The notes: generated by a model from the sequence alone, not told the origin. A DNA stretch of 64,000 nucleotides from Cardiocondyla obscurior (GCF_019399895.1 NC_091883.1:2398377-2462376), one strand, 5' to 3'. Positions 49,802 to 61,781 are shown, numbered from the stretch's first letter. Made by a program: numbers and translations.

Positions 49802-51378
49802 TTAATCTCATATTTTTATAAGAACTTAAAATCTATGTTTTTCAATTTTCTTATTTGTAAAATGTTTTCTCGTTTTCGTATAGTATTCTTTTTCGTTGTA
49901 CTTTTTATTTTTCTTTTCTTTTATTTTTTTTTTTTTTCTTTAAATAAGATATTTTGTTTGCAAGAAGACAAGATGATAGTTACGAACATGTTATTTAAAA
50001 TTAATTGATATGTATCTTACATTTACTTATCATTCTTTGCGGTTTATATGTAGTAATATGCATAAACATAAATTGTTTCGTAACTGCGATATTAATAATA
50101 AATTTCCTAACATGTAAAGTCGATCTACAAATGAGAAGAAAATCATTATATCGTCATAAACTTGAGAAAAGTTTAAGTGCGCAGTGTGAAATTGACATTG
50201 CTAATCAGATTATATAACATTAATATATAATTAAGTAATTTGATCGATGTGTTTCGTTTTATACCGCGTGCATCTGGAATCAACTCGTAATTTTCGATAT
50301 TATACTGTAAAGCCTCGGTCATTAACATGTAGATATAAAATTTAAAAAATAAAGTTTATTTGAAATAGCCTGAGATACAAAATTCTCTTTATCATGTTTC
50401 CACGTCCTTTTAATTAAAGCATACGACGTCGCGTAAAAGAATTCAGCTAATAAGAACAGCAGAACTAGGTCCGACGAATATATAACGACTTGAGAAATTA
50501 AATATTGACAAAATTAATGACTATCACGAGCTAGAGAGCTGTAAACGAACATTTTGAGAAATTAAATGTAAAAGAATCAGCGACGAGCGTCCACTAAGCT
50601 GCTGGTCGCGCTCGTCAGATAACGTTCCGGCTGATACGAAGCTCTAGACAGAGAGCCCAACTCGGAATCGCGGCTTCCACGCGTACACATGCAGAGGCTC
50701 GTCCGTGTGAAGCCAGCGCTTTCAGCCTGAAGCGCTGGCTTCACACGGACGAGCTTCTGCATGTGTCGCGTGAAAGTCGCGATTTCGAATTGGGCTCTCA
50801 GGTAGCCGCCAACAAATAGAAAAATCCAGAGTGAAATAGGTTATGCTTGCAGCACTTTACATTTTACTCTAATAAAAAATAAATTAAAAATCGAGAAATT
50901 ATCCCGACTGGCAATTTTGAGATTTTAAACATCGATGACATTATAGCGTTGATAATTGTAACGAGACTGAAGAAAAACAGGCGCAATAAAATCATCTTTG
51001 CTAAACGCAGAGAGCAATCTTGCTCGCACCAATTATTTTACATTAAATTTTCACTGGAAATAAATTTAAATAATATTTCTTACCCCTAAACAAAGCCCTT
51101 AATTTGTATCTTTAAATCCAACAGATTACAGTTAATCAATACTTAAACTTTCAGCGAGCAGGTGCAGCACTTATGTACGTATCTAACACTTATCGAGAAC
51201 GCGTTTGTGATTTCTTATTTTCCACATGAATACATCACGCAACAATTTTTCATATAAATAATAGTGAATAATACGAAGACGAACTGGCGAATCTGTCAAA
51301 ATTGCAATTTATATTAATCGATGACTATGAAAATATGTAACGAATAAAAGGCATATTAGCTAATATAATTTATAAAAT
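49802..51378. other. Intergenic region between RAP80-like gene and SPSB3
   Basis: It probably holds the RAP80-like 3' UTR (AATAAA motifs near 50097 and 50347), a long inverted repeat (50651-50799) and the SPSB3 promoter. No other coding exon is supported. Confidence 0.55.
50651..50799. repeat. 149-bp inverted repeat (foldback, about 74-nt arms)
   Basis: The left arm starts GAGAGCCCAA and the right arm ends TTGGGCTCTC. Inside, the arms share GCTCGTCCGTGTGAAGCCAG and its complement with no mismatch. Across about 73 aligned positions I count five substitutions, all transitions, and two single-base indels. There is essentially no spacer at the centre (near 50725). Such a structure could be a hairpin RNA precursor or a foldback element. 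No flanking target duplication was identified. Confidence 0.85.
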
Positions 51379-52584
51379 ATGGATTCAACTACAAACAGTC
51401 AAGGTGCAAAGACAGAAAATGGTAAATTATTATTTAAACGTTGAATTGAAGTGTTGCATAAACCTTTGTTAGAAGAGTACAAACAAATTTGAAAGTAATA
51501 AATTAATTACCATTATGCATTATCTTTCAGATGCTGTATCCCCAAAGCATGAATGGACATGGGATGAAACACTGTCAACCTCGTCGGTTAGGTTGTCGAA
51601 TAATAATTTAAATGTTATATTTCATCCTGTATATAGTACTGGCACAGCTGTTGCAAAGGGTAACAAACCATTGGAGAAAGGAAGGCATCATTTTTGGGAA
51701 ATTTTAATGGCAACTCCTATCTGTGGCACAGATGTTGTAAGTTTTTTTTGGAAATCTGTGCTGAATCTACTTATGTATTAATTATAAATTCTCTATAATA
51801 CATACCAATTTATTACTTTTGCTTTTTACCTTTTATTAGATGGTTGGTGTAGGAACTGCATATGCAGAACTTAACAATGCAGGTGATGATTATTGTGCTC
51901 TCCTTGGACGAGATCGAGAATCTTGGGGTTTTTCATATAAAGGATATTTGCAACATGATGGTAAGACATGTAAATATGGGAAAAGATTTGATAAAGATAA
52001 CTTAGTAGGGATCCATCTTGATACCTGGGTTGGTACATTAGAATTTTTCATCAACAGACAACCATTGGGTGAGTAGTAAGATCATATCTAGATAAATTTG
52101 TCTAAATAAACCTTCAGTCATCAAATAATCCGTTTAGAGATCTAATTTTGATTTTTCTTATAGGTGTGGCCTTCACAAAATTAAATAACGTTACACTTTA
52201 TCCATTAGTAAGCTCTACAATGGCTCAATCTATTATGCAGTTAACTTATAGTTGTTCAATACCGGTAACTCTACAAACTACTTGTCTAAAAGTTTTGTCA
52301 CCCTCACAGAAAGCACATCTTTCAAAAACGTTTCCTGGTTTGCGTTATCTTACTCAAAATATTTTTGCCGATATATTACAAGGATCTGTTGGTAATTGTG
52401 ATAGATTTTATTTTGAATAATTTTTAACGGTATCTATAAATAAACGAATAATTATAATATATAATATATATTAATAGATTGCGAGAACGAAGAAGACCTT
52501 GAGTTTCCTGCCGAGTATATTATTTTAGATGATTTTGATTACGCCCTTGTAGGACTTGGCGTGAAAAAGAAAAAACGTTTATAA
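51379..52584 (+). CDS. SPSB3: SPSB3: SPRY domain and SOCS box protein 3 (5 exons)
   Basis: Exons 51379-51421, 51531-51736, 51840-52068, 52164-52391 and 52478-52584 give 270 residues. The SPRY/B30.2 domain covers about residues 22-200, with WTWDETLSTSSVRL, KGRHHFWEI-like GRHHFWEILM, GTDVMVGVGTA, LLGRDRESWGFSYKG and VGIHLDTWVGTLEFFINR, all typical of SPSB3 and not SPSB1/2/4. A SOCS-box-like segment follows (TLQTTCLKVL...FPGLRYL). It would bind Elongin B/C and make the protein a substrate receptor of a Cullin-RING ubiquitin ligase; human SPSB3 targets nuclear cGAS and SNAIL. The acidic tail ends KKKKRL, possibly nuclear. The 14-codon first exon is the least certain part. It converges with OGG1. 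Confidence 0.9.
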
Positions 52585-52718
52585 CGATATACTCGTGATA
52601 AATTATTCACACAGATGTTAAATCTAAAAATTAAAAAATCTATTTCATAAGGCGCATTCAGCTTTATATTAAATTAATCGTTTTGTATAATATATAGAAA
52701 TATATACTTAATTCACAA

Positions 52719-52724
52719 AATAAA
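52719..52724 (+). terminator. Polyadenylation signal of SPSB3
   Basis: AATAAA lies 135 bp past the SPSB3 stop and about 56 bp before the OGG1 stop on the other strand, so the two transcripts' 3' ends probably abut or overlap. Confidence 0.5.
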
Positions 52725-52779
52725 AAGCAATATACTATGTATGACTGAAATAAATAATTTCTTAAAATATGATTAAGCG

Positions 52780-54028
52780 TTACTTTGAGCGTTTTGCCTG
52801 TTTTACAGTTTCGTCATCGTTATTTTTGCGTTTTTTCTTTTCGATTGGTTTAGATTTGATATTAATTTTTGTAGAAAATACAATAGCTTGTGCCCATCCA
52901 GCTAACGGACCCCACAATTCTCTTAAATAATTACTTACTTCGGTATGAATTTTCGGGGTAACTGTTTTTTGTTTTTTTAAATGCGGTAAATAATTTGCTT
53001 GTGCTATTTGGAAAATATGAGTATCAACAGGTATAGCATCTAAATGATCTAAAGACATTAAACAAATGCAATCGGCAACTTTAGGACCGATCCCTGGCAA
53101 AGTCATCAGCTGTTCTCTGGCATTTTGGTATAAAACATTTTTTCTTTCTAATTTTAGCAACCAATCCTTTCCACCTAATACTGATAAACGCTCTGCGGCA
53201 TTAACTATATACGCAGCACGATAGCCAAATTTTTCTCTTTTTAATATACTTTCTACATTTTTATCTTTTAAAACTTCTATCGTTGGAAAATCGTAATAAT
53301 CTTTGTCTTCAATCGAACATATTTTACGACCGAACAACAAACACAATTTTTCAACCATATTTGATATCCTGAAAAAAGAAATGTTTAGTAAGCAATGTAA
53401 GTGCATTTTTAATATGCATTTATATAAAAATAATAAATACCTTGATATGTTATTATTAGAGCTACAAATAAATGAGAACAAATTCTCCACAACATCTTGC
53501 TTCAATATACGAACGGCATTATTTTCATCCAAACATTTTTTAAAATGTGGATCTGCTTTTGCCCACTCTTTATAATGTTTTTCTAGAGATACCGATAGTC
53601 TAAAATATTCAGATAAAATACTGTCATAATCGACAGAATTCTTTAACTGTCCTTCAACAGTATATAAAAGACGATTTTTGTCTTGAGATAAAGTCCAAAC
53701 GCATTTGTTGAAGACACCTCTGTATCCAGAATCACAAGCGGTCCATCTGAAAAAAAATATAGTCGTTAGCACAATTTTAAAATAAAATTACATTATATTT
53801 TTAAGATTGATAACTATATCATTTTTTGATTTACATGTGTAGTTACCTATAGAAGTACCAATTAATTTACAATAAAAATAATTTTCAATTTTATCACCTG
53901 AAACTCTGGCCACCATGCAACGTGAGAGCAAGATTCAGTTCCGTAAATAGACAGGGTATACTGCCTTGTTTCTTTCTCGTCTCGCATGTGTTTTGCATTC
54001 TGAGATAACCTCGTGCAAGCTTGGTCAT
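52780..54028 (-). CDS. Ogg1: OGG1: 8-oxoguanine DNA glycosylase/AP lyase (3 exons)
   Basis: Minus-strand exons 53898-54028, 53441-53746 and 52780-53368 give 341 residues; human OGG1 has 345. The enzyme removes 8-oxoguanine opposite cytosine and cuts the abasic site in base-excision repair. Visible landmarks are HGGQSFRW, LFSFICSSNNNISR, and the helix-hairpin-helix LPGIGPKVADCICLM with catalytic Lys at about 242. PVDTH supplies catalytic Asp at about 261, and GWAQAIVFS carries the Gln/Phe that contact the lesion. The first ATG (54028) directly follows an in-frame TAA. The N-terminus MTKLARGYLRMQNT is basic and resembles the mitochondrial presequence of human OGG1. A second Met (codon 11, at 53998) could start a nuclear form. 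The C-terminus is Lys/Arg-rich (KKKRK), a likely nuclear signal. Confidence 0.95.
53369..53440 (-). other. 72-nt stop-free second intron of OGG1
   Basis: The donor is CAAG|GTATTT and the acceptor TTTTTTCAG|GATATC. The intron length is a multiple of three and it has no in-frame stop, so retention would add 24 residues between NNNIS and ISNMVEK. Splicing restores the family sequence NNNISRISNMVEKL. Confidence 0.85.
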
Positions 54029-54547
54029 TTAAATAACTAACATATCGCTAACTTCGAATGTTATTTCTCTTTAACATTTCATGTATTGCACTACGCGTAC
54101 CTCTTTTTTTTAACCAAGTTTTATGCTGGAATAAATTAAAGTTTTCCTTGTTGTAAAAACAAATCCCAGTATATCACGTGCGACACTTTCACGCGTATGT
54201 GTAACTGTGAACAGGTGTGATCGACCACGTGGCTATTTTAGAAAACTCGTTCATCTAAAATCTAAATATATATTGGCGACAGAATAAAAGTAATATTATT
54301 AATTTTAATCAAATCTAGATTTATCTTGTACAAGCTTATGTAACTAATATAAATACATATAATATATGTAATAACTTTTCATTACAAATTCTAAAACCTA
54401 TTTTAAATATTTTGGTTATACTTATATATTTTTACATCTTTGGAATGTTACGAAAAGTTTCACAATTAATGAATAAAAAGTTCTTAAATTCTTTTTCTGT
54501 TAACTCGTTAATAGTTCGCTAATAATATTTAAAAGTGAACGCAAATT

Positions 54548-54567
54548 TTTATTTATACAAGTTTATT
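54548..54567 (-). terminator. Polyadenylation signals of the PLA2 gene
   Basis: Two TTTATT words on the plus strand (54548-54553 and 54562-54567) read AATAAA on the minus strand, about 200 bp past the PLA2 stop. Confidence 0.4.
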
Positions 54568-54767
54568 GTAACTCCGATCCAATGTATTATCGATCGTATC
54601 TTTGATGGTATAATTATTCGATTTAATTATCGACTCGTATTTTCTTTATCTTTTCTTCGACATATTATAAGTATTCGACAAAATATTACATCCCTGAGAA
54701 TTGCTATTGACATCCTCGGAAGAATACTTTATGATTTCTTTGTCACAATATTTTAGGCTGTACATTC

Positions 54768-57474
54768 TTAGTAAGGAACACTGTCTCGTACGTAGGCCTG
54801 CTTTCGATATTCATGACGTTGACATTTACCCCACCAAGACCGTTTTATGCAAACCTTCTGCGGCTTTAAAACAAAACATTTTGATTGTAGCACGTCAAAA
54901 AAGATTTTTCCTATAAAATCTGCTGACGCAGTTCCAGCCATTTTTAAACATGTGCGAAATCTGTAAGTAAAAAAAAAAAAAAAAACAAATTGATAAATTC
55001 AGTTTTTATACATTAATATTCTCTCACAAGCGCTTCTTTTAAAATTATTTAATAAACCTTGCTAATTACTAACCGCTCATCGCAGGTGCAATGCATCATG
55101 CTCGAAATTCTCCAATTGAAAATGCCGTAACGCGATTCGAATGCCGGTATGTAAAAAGGACAAGTCGTGTCGTGCTTGCGGCAACAGGCATCAGCCATGC
55201 CGAAGCCGCCCAGATTGGTGTACTTGGTAGCACGGTCACCACGGCCACACCACTGCGTTCCCGGTATCATAAATAATTCTCTTCGAATCCGATTTCGACT
55301 CCGACTTTGCTTTTCATTACTCGCTGTCGCATTCGTTAATCGTGCGTATTTTCTGTTAAAAAAAAAAAAAAAGAATTTACTTTTACACATTTATATGCAC
55401 GGGCATCACTTTCGCTTACGCAGGAATTATTAAGCAAGCCAACTTGAGGTGCTCGTCATACCTATGTCGATGTTGAGCCAAGGCTTGGCCTCGCACTCGC
55501 ATCCTCATGCGATCGCACTGATGACGAAGCTCCAATGTCGACAACAGCCAAGAGAGATCACGGGGTATTCTCGAAATGTCCTTACCGTCCAGTTGGAATG
55601 CCTCGATCGACACCTCGTCATCGTCATCGTGATAGCGATAGACACCGCGAGAGCTGGGCAAACACTCGTTGTCGTCCCACCGCGCGAGCTTCTCGTCGAT
55701 GCAATCAGTCAATGTTTCACCGGCATAGATCAATTGCAGCTTTCTGTTCGACTTGCGAAGCCAGATTTGTCGCAATGTCACGTCTGTATTTCTATTAAAA
55801 AATAAATATTATTAAGATCTCATTTTTTGTTAAATATTTCAATTATTAATAACATTTCTTTAAAAAAAAAAAATTAAATAATCGCCACCAAACAATTAGA
55901 AGTTAAGAGTAACGTTTAAAATTTAATTATTTATAAACCTGTAAATTTTATCACATATTTAATATAATATGAAATTTAAAACGAGGTGTAATATAAAGAA
56001 AAAAGAAAAATAAAATAAAATAAAATTGAGTTTGCTCAACAAATTATTTAGACGATGAAAGTAAATTCAGAAAGAGAGGACGGTTGATGAAAAGCACGTC
56101 GTGCACTTTCTTCACGACGGTAAAAGAGCTTTCATCCTGCGTTTAAGTGCAAAGTGACGCTTCGTGGTTGTGGTATTCCGTGGTATCCTCGTGAGAGCAT
56201 CAGCAGATGAGTCCCATCTAGGAGAGTAAAACAGGACGGCGACCTACCGAACTACGTTTAGGTCCGGCGCGAAAGGGGCCAATCCGATCCCTATATAGAG
56301 GTTCCAGGACATCCGCTCGTCGCAGAACCTAATCCTTGCTTACTTAACTTGCCGCTTTTCGGCTTAAGAGCTTGGTTGGCTTTGCGGTGACTGTCAACGA
56401 ATAAACATGATAAATTGTATCCCCTTTTTTGACTTTCAAATCTAATGAAATAACAATTATATTGTTGCATTTTGTGTACCATTTTATTAAGCTTTATATA
56501 ATTGAATTCACTCTTGAGTTGATTTGCAGCACACTTTGACATTTTTATAAAATGTAACAATATAATACTATCTTCTTCCGTTTCTCTTTTATTTTCTATA
56601 AAAAAAAAATCTAATTTTAAAAGATAACTAAAAATAAATTTATTTTTATTGTAATCCGGCAGAAAAGAGGAAACAATGTGAATAAATTTATTCATTCGTT
56701 TGAGCATTGATCCCTTTTTTCACAGGCGTTAACGCAGCATTACAATTGTATTGAAACTTATTAAGGCTGACAAGGATTCACAAAGACCATTCTATTAGAC
56801 TGTATCAGTGTTCTTCGCAGCACTGGGTGGCATTTGAAAGACCTAACCGATGTTAAATGTACATGTAACAGTCAAGCTTCCACATATATTGGCAATAATG
56901 AAAGGCAGCATTGTTTTCGTGGTTGCATACCGAGTTCCCGCTTCAATCCTCCGACTACCATACAGACGAGACGATGGGTGGGATAGGAAGAAGAGAGATT
57001 TGCCTATATCCGAGAAAATGTTATTTCAGGAAAGAGGATAGTCCAGGATATTATGCACATGCTAGTCTTTGTTAGAAAAACACTCGACACGTGTTCTATA
57101 AAAGAAAGCATGTTAGTGGAGGAACATCGGCAGGTTCAAATATTGATGCCCTACAATAATTGTTACATACTCGCTTTCGAATGCGGTTGCCTGACTGTTT
57201 AATTGCGTTTTAATATTTGTTATATTAGAATATAAAATAAGAAATGCGGCTACACTCACCCCCAAGTGATAGTGCTTTCCTTAGCGCAACCTTTGGACCA
57301 CTGGATGAGCTGCTCCACTTGTCCGTCGGACAAGATCCTGATAACCGAAATAATGCGACTGGAAGATGTCCCGACGAGCTCAGACGAAACATTCGATCGT
57401 GCAAAATATGTACTTCGCGATGAAGCTCCGACAGACGATTGCGTGAAAATCAACCCCAATGCCAGCAGCAGCAT
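54768..57474 (-). CDS. Secreted group III phospholipase A2 (4 exons)
   Basis: Minus-strand exons 57260-57474, 55462-55791, 55074-55352 and 54768-54960 give 338 residues. The protein starts with a signal peptide (MLLLALGLIFTQSSVGA). A long N-terminal region of unknown fold follows, then a basic RIRR (about 203-206) that looks like a furin-type processing site. The catalytic domain has the Ca-binding WCGRG (216-220) and the active-site DACCRKHD with His242 and Asp243. The end has FRTCLKMAGTASADFIGKIF and several cysteines. Cleavage at RIRR would leave about 132 residues, close to bee-venom PLA2. The enzyme hydrolyses the sn-2 ester of phospholipids. The long pro-region suggests the non-venom insect GIII type, but venom use cannot be excluded. 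The first coding exon has its own acceptor (GGCGCAG at 57482), so a 5' UTR exon lies upstream, perhaps ending at the donor GCTC|GTAAGT near 58838. Confidence 0.9.
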
Positions 57475-57481
57475 CGGGTAC

Positions 57482-58640
57482 CTGCGCCAGAAAAAATTAT
57501 TACGCTTGTGTAAAATTCCTTAAATTTTTATAAACGTAGAGTCTTAAATCAAACTTATTGCATTTATATAATAACTTCATAAATTAATCTACCAATTATG
57601 TCCAAGAATTATGGCATAAAATCACGAAGCAATAATTTTACACACACATAACGTGCTGCAAGTTTATTGCCTGAACCCGCTTAAAAATTCTTTGATCGTG
57701 ATATACAAGGTGGTCCAAAAAATTGAGTATTTTATTAATTCTATCGGATCTAAAGATGTGAAATATGTTAAAGAGTGGTTTAATATTGTAATAGCAACAA
57801 AATTAAAAGACATAAAAATTAAAAAATTTAAATAATTTAAAAATATAAATTAAATAATATTCATAAACAAACATAAAGTATATTTATGTTAGCGCAACAT
57901 AACTTGTTATATAATTTGTGGTAATATTATCACGTTATGTTTTTTATCTTTTTTTTGCATTTATCTTTAGTTCTACATCGCAAATTCTCAAAGCAGAAGA
58001 GATCTTTTTTTCGTTGTGCTGCTATAATTAAAATTGCAATATCTACATCTATTCATATTTTTTCTTTTTTCTTTTCTTTCTTATTATTAAAATTATTAGA
58101 AGTATAAATAATTCACACAGTTAAAGTAAAAAATTATAGTTTTAAAAATAGCAATTACTTATTTTAAAGTTACGTGAACAACTGAAAGTAACGTGAATAA
58201 CATGCTCATACCTCTTTGACACATTCATCTGTATTATCCAAGATTTAAAAATATTAAATTTGTTCGATCTTCAGGCACAAAGTGTTTAAATAATTCCATA
58301 TGTATATTTTCACATAACGCTTGGCGGTTGAAAAAAAAATCTCTAGTTTTTTATGCGTCCACTTAACTTTGCACGTTTATAATCGTACTTATTATCGTCA
58401 AAAAGAGTAAAATTTTATTATATCGCGATAATTTAAAAGAAAAATCAACAAAAATTAATGGTGAACAGTCATGTGGCTGTCTGATTCACCTAAAGCAGTA
58501 ACTGGATGCCAAAATTTACTGAAATTTATTGAAATTACTGCCTGAGATTATTAAAATTACTTATAGAGAATTTACATGTATAGACCACATTTTTTTATTA
58601 TGTTATTGCTTATGTGTGCATATCTAAACGCGGTGCTTAA
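57482..58640. other. AT-rich non-coding stretch upstream of the PLA2 coding exons
   Basis: No exon is supported here; it is probably the 5' intron of the PLA2 gene. At about 57703 a motif ATACAAGGTGGTCCAAAA resembles the outer ends of some insect transposons, but no partner end was found. Confidence 0.4.
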
Positions 58641-59330
58641 CAGCACTTGGCGCCACGCGACTTGACAATTCGGCGAGTGTCAGTCCGCGAAAGCCAACCA
58701 CCAACCGGCCGTACTAACAACTGGCGCGATACGCTCGCGGCTCTCCCTTAAATACCGCCGAGTACAGCACAGTTCGGGTAGTTCGGTTGTCCAGCAGAGT
58801 TCACCTATACCACCATCGCGGGTTCTGTCACTTACGAGCCTCTCTTCTCTCTCGCTTCTTCACCGCTCTATCCACCTATCTTCTCGCTCTGCTACGTGTG
58901 CACTTCCAATAATCTACCCTACTCCGAGTTTCCCTTCCGCAGTTCCTCTCCACCGGCTCGGACACCAACCAAACTCCACCTCGTGCCCCTTCTTCTTGTC
59001 CTGTTCCTTCACATCCACCGCCAACGAGCCGCGCGCCTGCCAAATCCAATCCCACCTACTCATCCTGGCGGGATCTAATCTCTGCACGGTCTTGCTCTTT
59101 CTTTCGCGATCTTACCCGCCAATTTCTCTCTTCTCCTTTCGGCGTGGCCGAGGCAGCGGAGGCCATCCGTCGATTTCTTTCAGCCTTCGAACGACTGTGG
59201 TAAATGCCGGTGCTTTGGTCCCGCTGATGCATCCATCACCGCGCGTCACTGCACCTCGTAGTCATCGATATTCGAGATCTCCAAGTCGCGCGGCGAATTA
59301 CGAAAAAGCGCGCCGGCATAATATGCTGAT
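58640..59330. promoter_or_regulatory. CpG- and CT-rich promoter-like block
   Basis: After 1 kb of AT-rich DNA, composition changes sharply. A TATA-like TTAAATA lies at about 58747-58753 on plus; on minus the same place reads TATTTAA. A strongly pyrimidine-rich leader-like stretch follows on the plus strand (58840-59180). On the minus strand a consensus donor (CTC|GTAAGTGAC) occurs near 58838. Either a plus-strand leader or the 5' UTR exon of the minus-strand PLA2 gene could start here. The 60- and 112-codon open frames on the plus strand show no domain and look compositional. Confidence 0.35.
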
Positions 59331-61489
59331 ATAGGCCGTGACCTTCCGCATATACTTATCACGAAACGCGCAATGTAATCAAGATACACAAGGTGTCCCG
59401 AAAACAGACTGCAAGTTTTGCAGACATGTGTTTTAATCTCTTCTGAATCCTCTGCTAAAAAAAAAAAACATTAATTCATCAGATTTTTGATAAATTACAC
59501 ACAACTAAAAATTTTAAACTAATATAAAATAGTGAACGATTCGGATAAAGTCAAGCTCTATTTAGAAAGTTATTTTTTTACTTACCTACAATCTTTACTT
59601 TCTTTTTTATTATTATATGAAACAATGATACGTAAATCGCTCGGTTACTATCAAGTAAATTATTCAAAACCGTACGATAAATAGTTGTTATTGGTTGCTT
59701 GTTTTATAAAATATCGTCCATGCAATGGTCATAGGTCATTTTTTAACCGAAACGTGCGATAAACTCTCGTCTCGATGGATTATTCATCGTGCAGTTACGC
59801 ATATCTGCAAATTAGCAAAATTGTATTATTTAGAATATACTTTAATTATTATTAATTAAATTAATTAAATCGTAATCCACTTTTACATAAAAAAAATAAT
59901 GCGTGATCTATAAAATAATAATTTAATCACTTATACTGAATATGGGAGAAGTAGCTGTGTACGCTGCATTTAAAAGCTTAAAGAGAAGAAGACAATGTAA
60001 CAGTTGCAGAGTAAAGGAAATCAATTTTTTACTTTTCCGGTAGCAAAAAAAGGTACCTCTGGAAAGGAGTGGATGTGTAGTAATACCGGCAAGTGTAGGA
60101 TGTCCGGGTCGAGGAGATTCGTACTTTTGTGAAACCGTCCGGCGATTTTACGCGCGTGGAATCACGGCGATCAAAATCATTTGGTAAAACGGATAAGTGG
60201 CTGAGAAAAGGCGGCACCAGCGGCGGTTTCTATTCATTGCGACCCTTGTAGTTATGACTTTGGCACTGTTAAAGAACAAAAAAAAATACATTATTTAGAA
60301 AAAACAATATTTAAAGATGTTCTTCCAAAATAAAGTGACATAAAATTTTTTACTAAAAAAATTTATAATAATAAAATGTTTTTTAAGTATATAATTTGTT
60401 ATACACTTCTCCTTTTGTACTCTAGTATATCAATTAATAAATATTAAATAGATTAGGAATAATTTTGATTTTAATCGGCAATCAATGCACGTTATATGAT
60501 TTAAATGAAAGTGTCCAAGTAGAAAGTCTAGTTTCAGGTGCAAAAAAATATACATGTCGCCTAGTGTACGACTCGAACGGAGGTGTAACAGAAGAAAAGG
60601 ACTACGACAGGCAGAGGAAGGCGAGAAGGCGAAACGAAGGGCGAGATGAGGGTCCGTGAGTGAGGAGGCAATTCCTGCCATACGCGATTGTTCGGCTTTC
60701 GAGGGTTCGCGAACCGAGTCACGTCTTTATATGCATCCTGAGTGGTAAAGCAAGCTGGACCAAACTTATTCCCGTTATCCTAGTCTCAAACGCCAATGGC
60801 TTTTCCTCGATCTTCTGTCAGACACCGCCGAAAGCGTTTGAACGCTTCCTTACTAATCGCGAATCTGGCAGTGAGCTAAGCAATATCAATCTGATTGAAA
60901 GGAAATGCAATCGATTTTGAATATTCAATATATACGTATATCACTTTAATACAAGCTGCTCATTTGCCAAGTCGATTATTTTACAAAACACAAATTAGAA
61001 AATTTATTTTAAATATAAAAAGCTAGACATCAGATAAATGACAAGTTGAATAAAAGACATTTAATTAAAACATTTTGAAATTAAATCGACTTATTCCGGT
61101 AAAGGAATCTCGTCGGCGAGTCGTAGAATTGACCCCCTTTTCGGGCTGCTTTTATCGCGACACTCGAGGCATTCATAGCCGTCATTTTTCGCGACAATTA
61201 CTGTACAATAATTACATAATTCTCGCCACACTCGGCACTTGACGCTAGAAGGGATCGGCGAAGGTAGTTAAAACCTTAAGTAGCGTTAGAGGAAGAGGGA
61301 CGAAAGAAGAGGGACGTGGTTTCTGGTTTGCGTTGAATGTGCCGTAAGCGATAGACCTGGTTAACCCTACGGAAGCCGCAATGTAATTGCTCTAAAATGG
61401 CGAATAATAATGATTCAAATTATTGCTCAATTAAAAGCAGGAAATAAATTTTGTGTTAATAAAATTTTTTTTTTATTTTTAATTTCCCA
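59331..61489. other. Non-coding stretch with CpG-rich patches
   Basis: No supported exon. CpG-rich patches at 60.0-60.25, 60.55-60.85 and 61.1-61.4 kb contain short chance frames. At about 59387 a motif ACACAAGGTGTCCCGAAAAC resembles a transposon edge, without an identifiable partner. Confidence 0.35.
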
Positions 61490-61762
61490 GTGCAACAATT
61501 AAGAAAAAAACTTGACCACGAAACGAAACGCAACGAGAACTTCGAAAGCCTTGCGGAATCAATTGAGACAGTAAGAATAGGCGTTAAGATTTTCGAAGAA
61601 GCGGCGAAAATCCGCCGAATGAATGAGGAAAAGAAGATAGAAAACTTCGACCGTCTTACTTCAGCAATTTATCCACAGCATCTCTCTCCCTTCTACCCTT
61701 TCATTTTAGTTCGCGATGAGACAATGGGACAACAGTTGCAAGATGCGATAACGCCGGATTAA
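61490..61762 (+). CDS. Candidate terminal exon, unknown coiled-coil-like protein
   Basis: A T-rich tract and the acceptor AATTTCCCAG open 90 codons ending in TAA. The peptide is charged and looks helical (QQLRKKLDHETKRNENFESL, EEAAKIRRMNEEKKIENFDR). I do not recognise a family. The frame starts with two bases (TG) of a split codon, so a phase-1 upstream exon is needed, and none was found; the split codon could be ATG. Conservation would decide whether this is coding. Confidence 0.3.
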   Translation: MQQLRKKLDHETKRNENFESLAESIETVRIGVKIFEEAAKIRRMNEEKKIENFDRLTSAIYPQHLSPFYPFILVRDETMGQQLQDAITPD

Positions 61763-61781
61763 TTCTCGATCGATTTCGTAG

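Noticed and set aside
56987..57203. 71 stop-free codons on the plus strand opposite the PLA2 intron, with an acceptor-like TTATTTCAG
   Set aside because: No recognised family, no donor or upstream exon, and a length near chance expectation.
57703..59405. Two motifs (ACAAGGTGGTCC and ACAAGGTGTCCC) resembling transposon ends
   Set aside because: Both point the same way, no inverted partner or transposase remnant was found, and the DNA between them holds promoter-like sequence.
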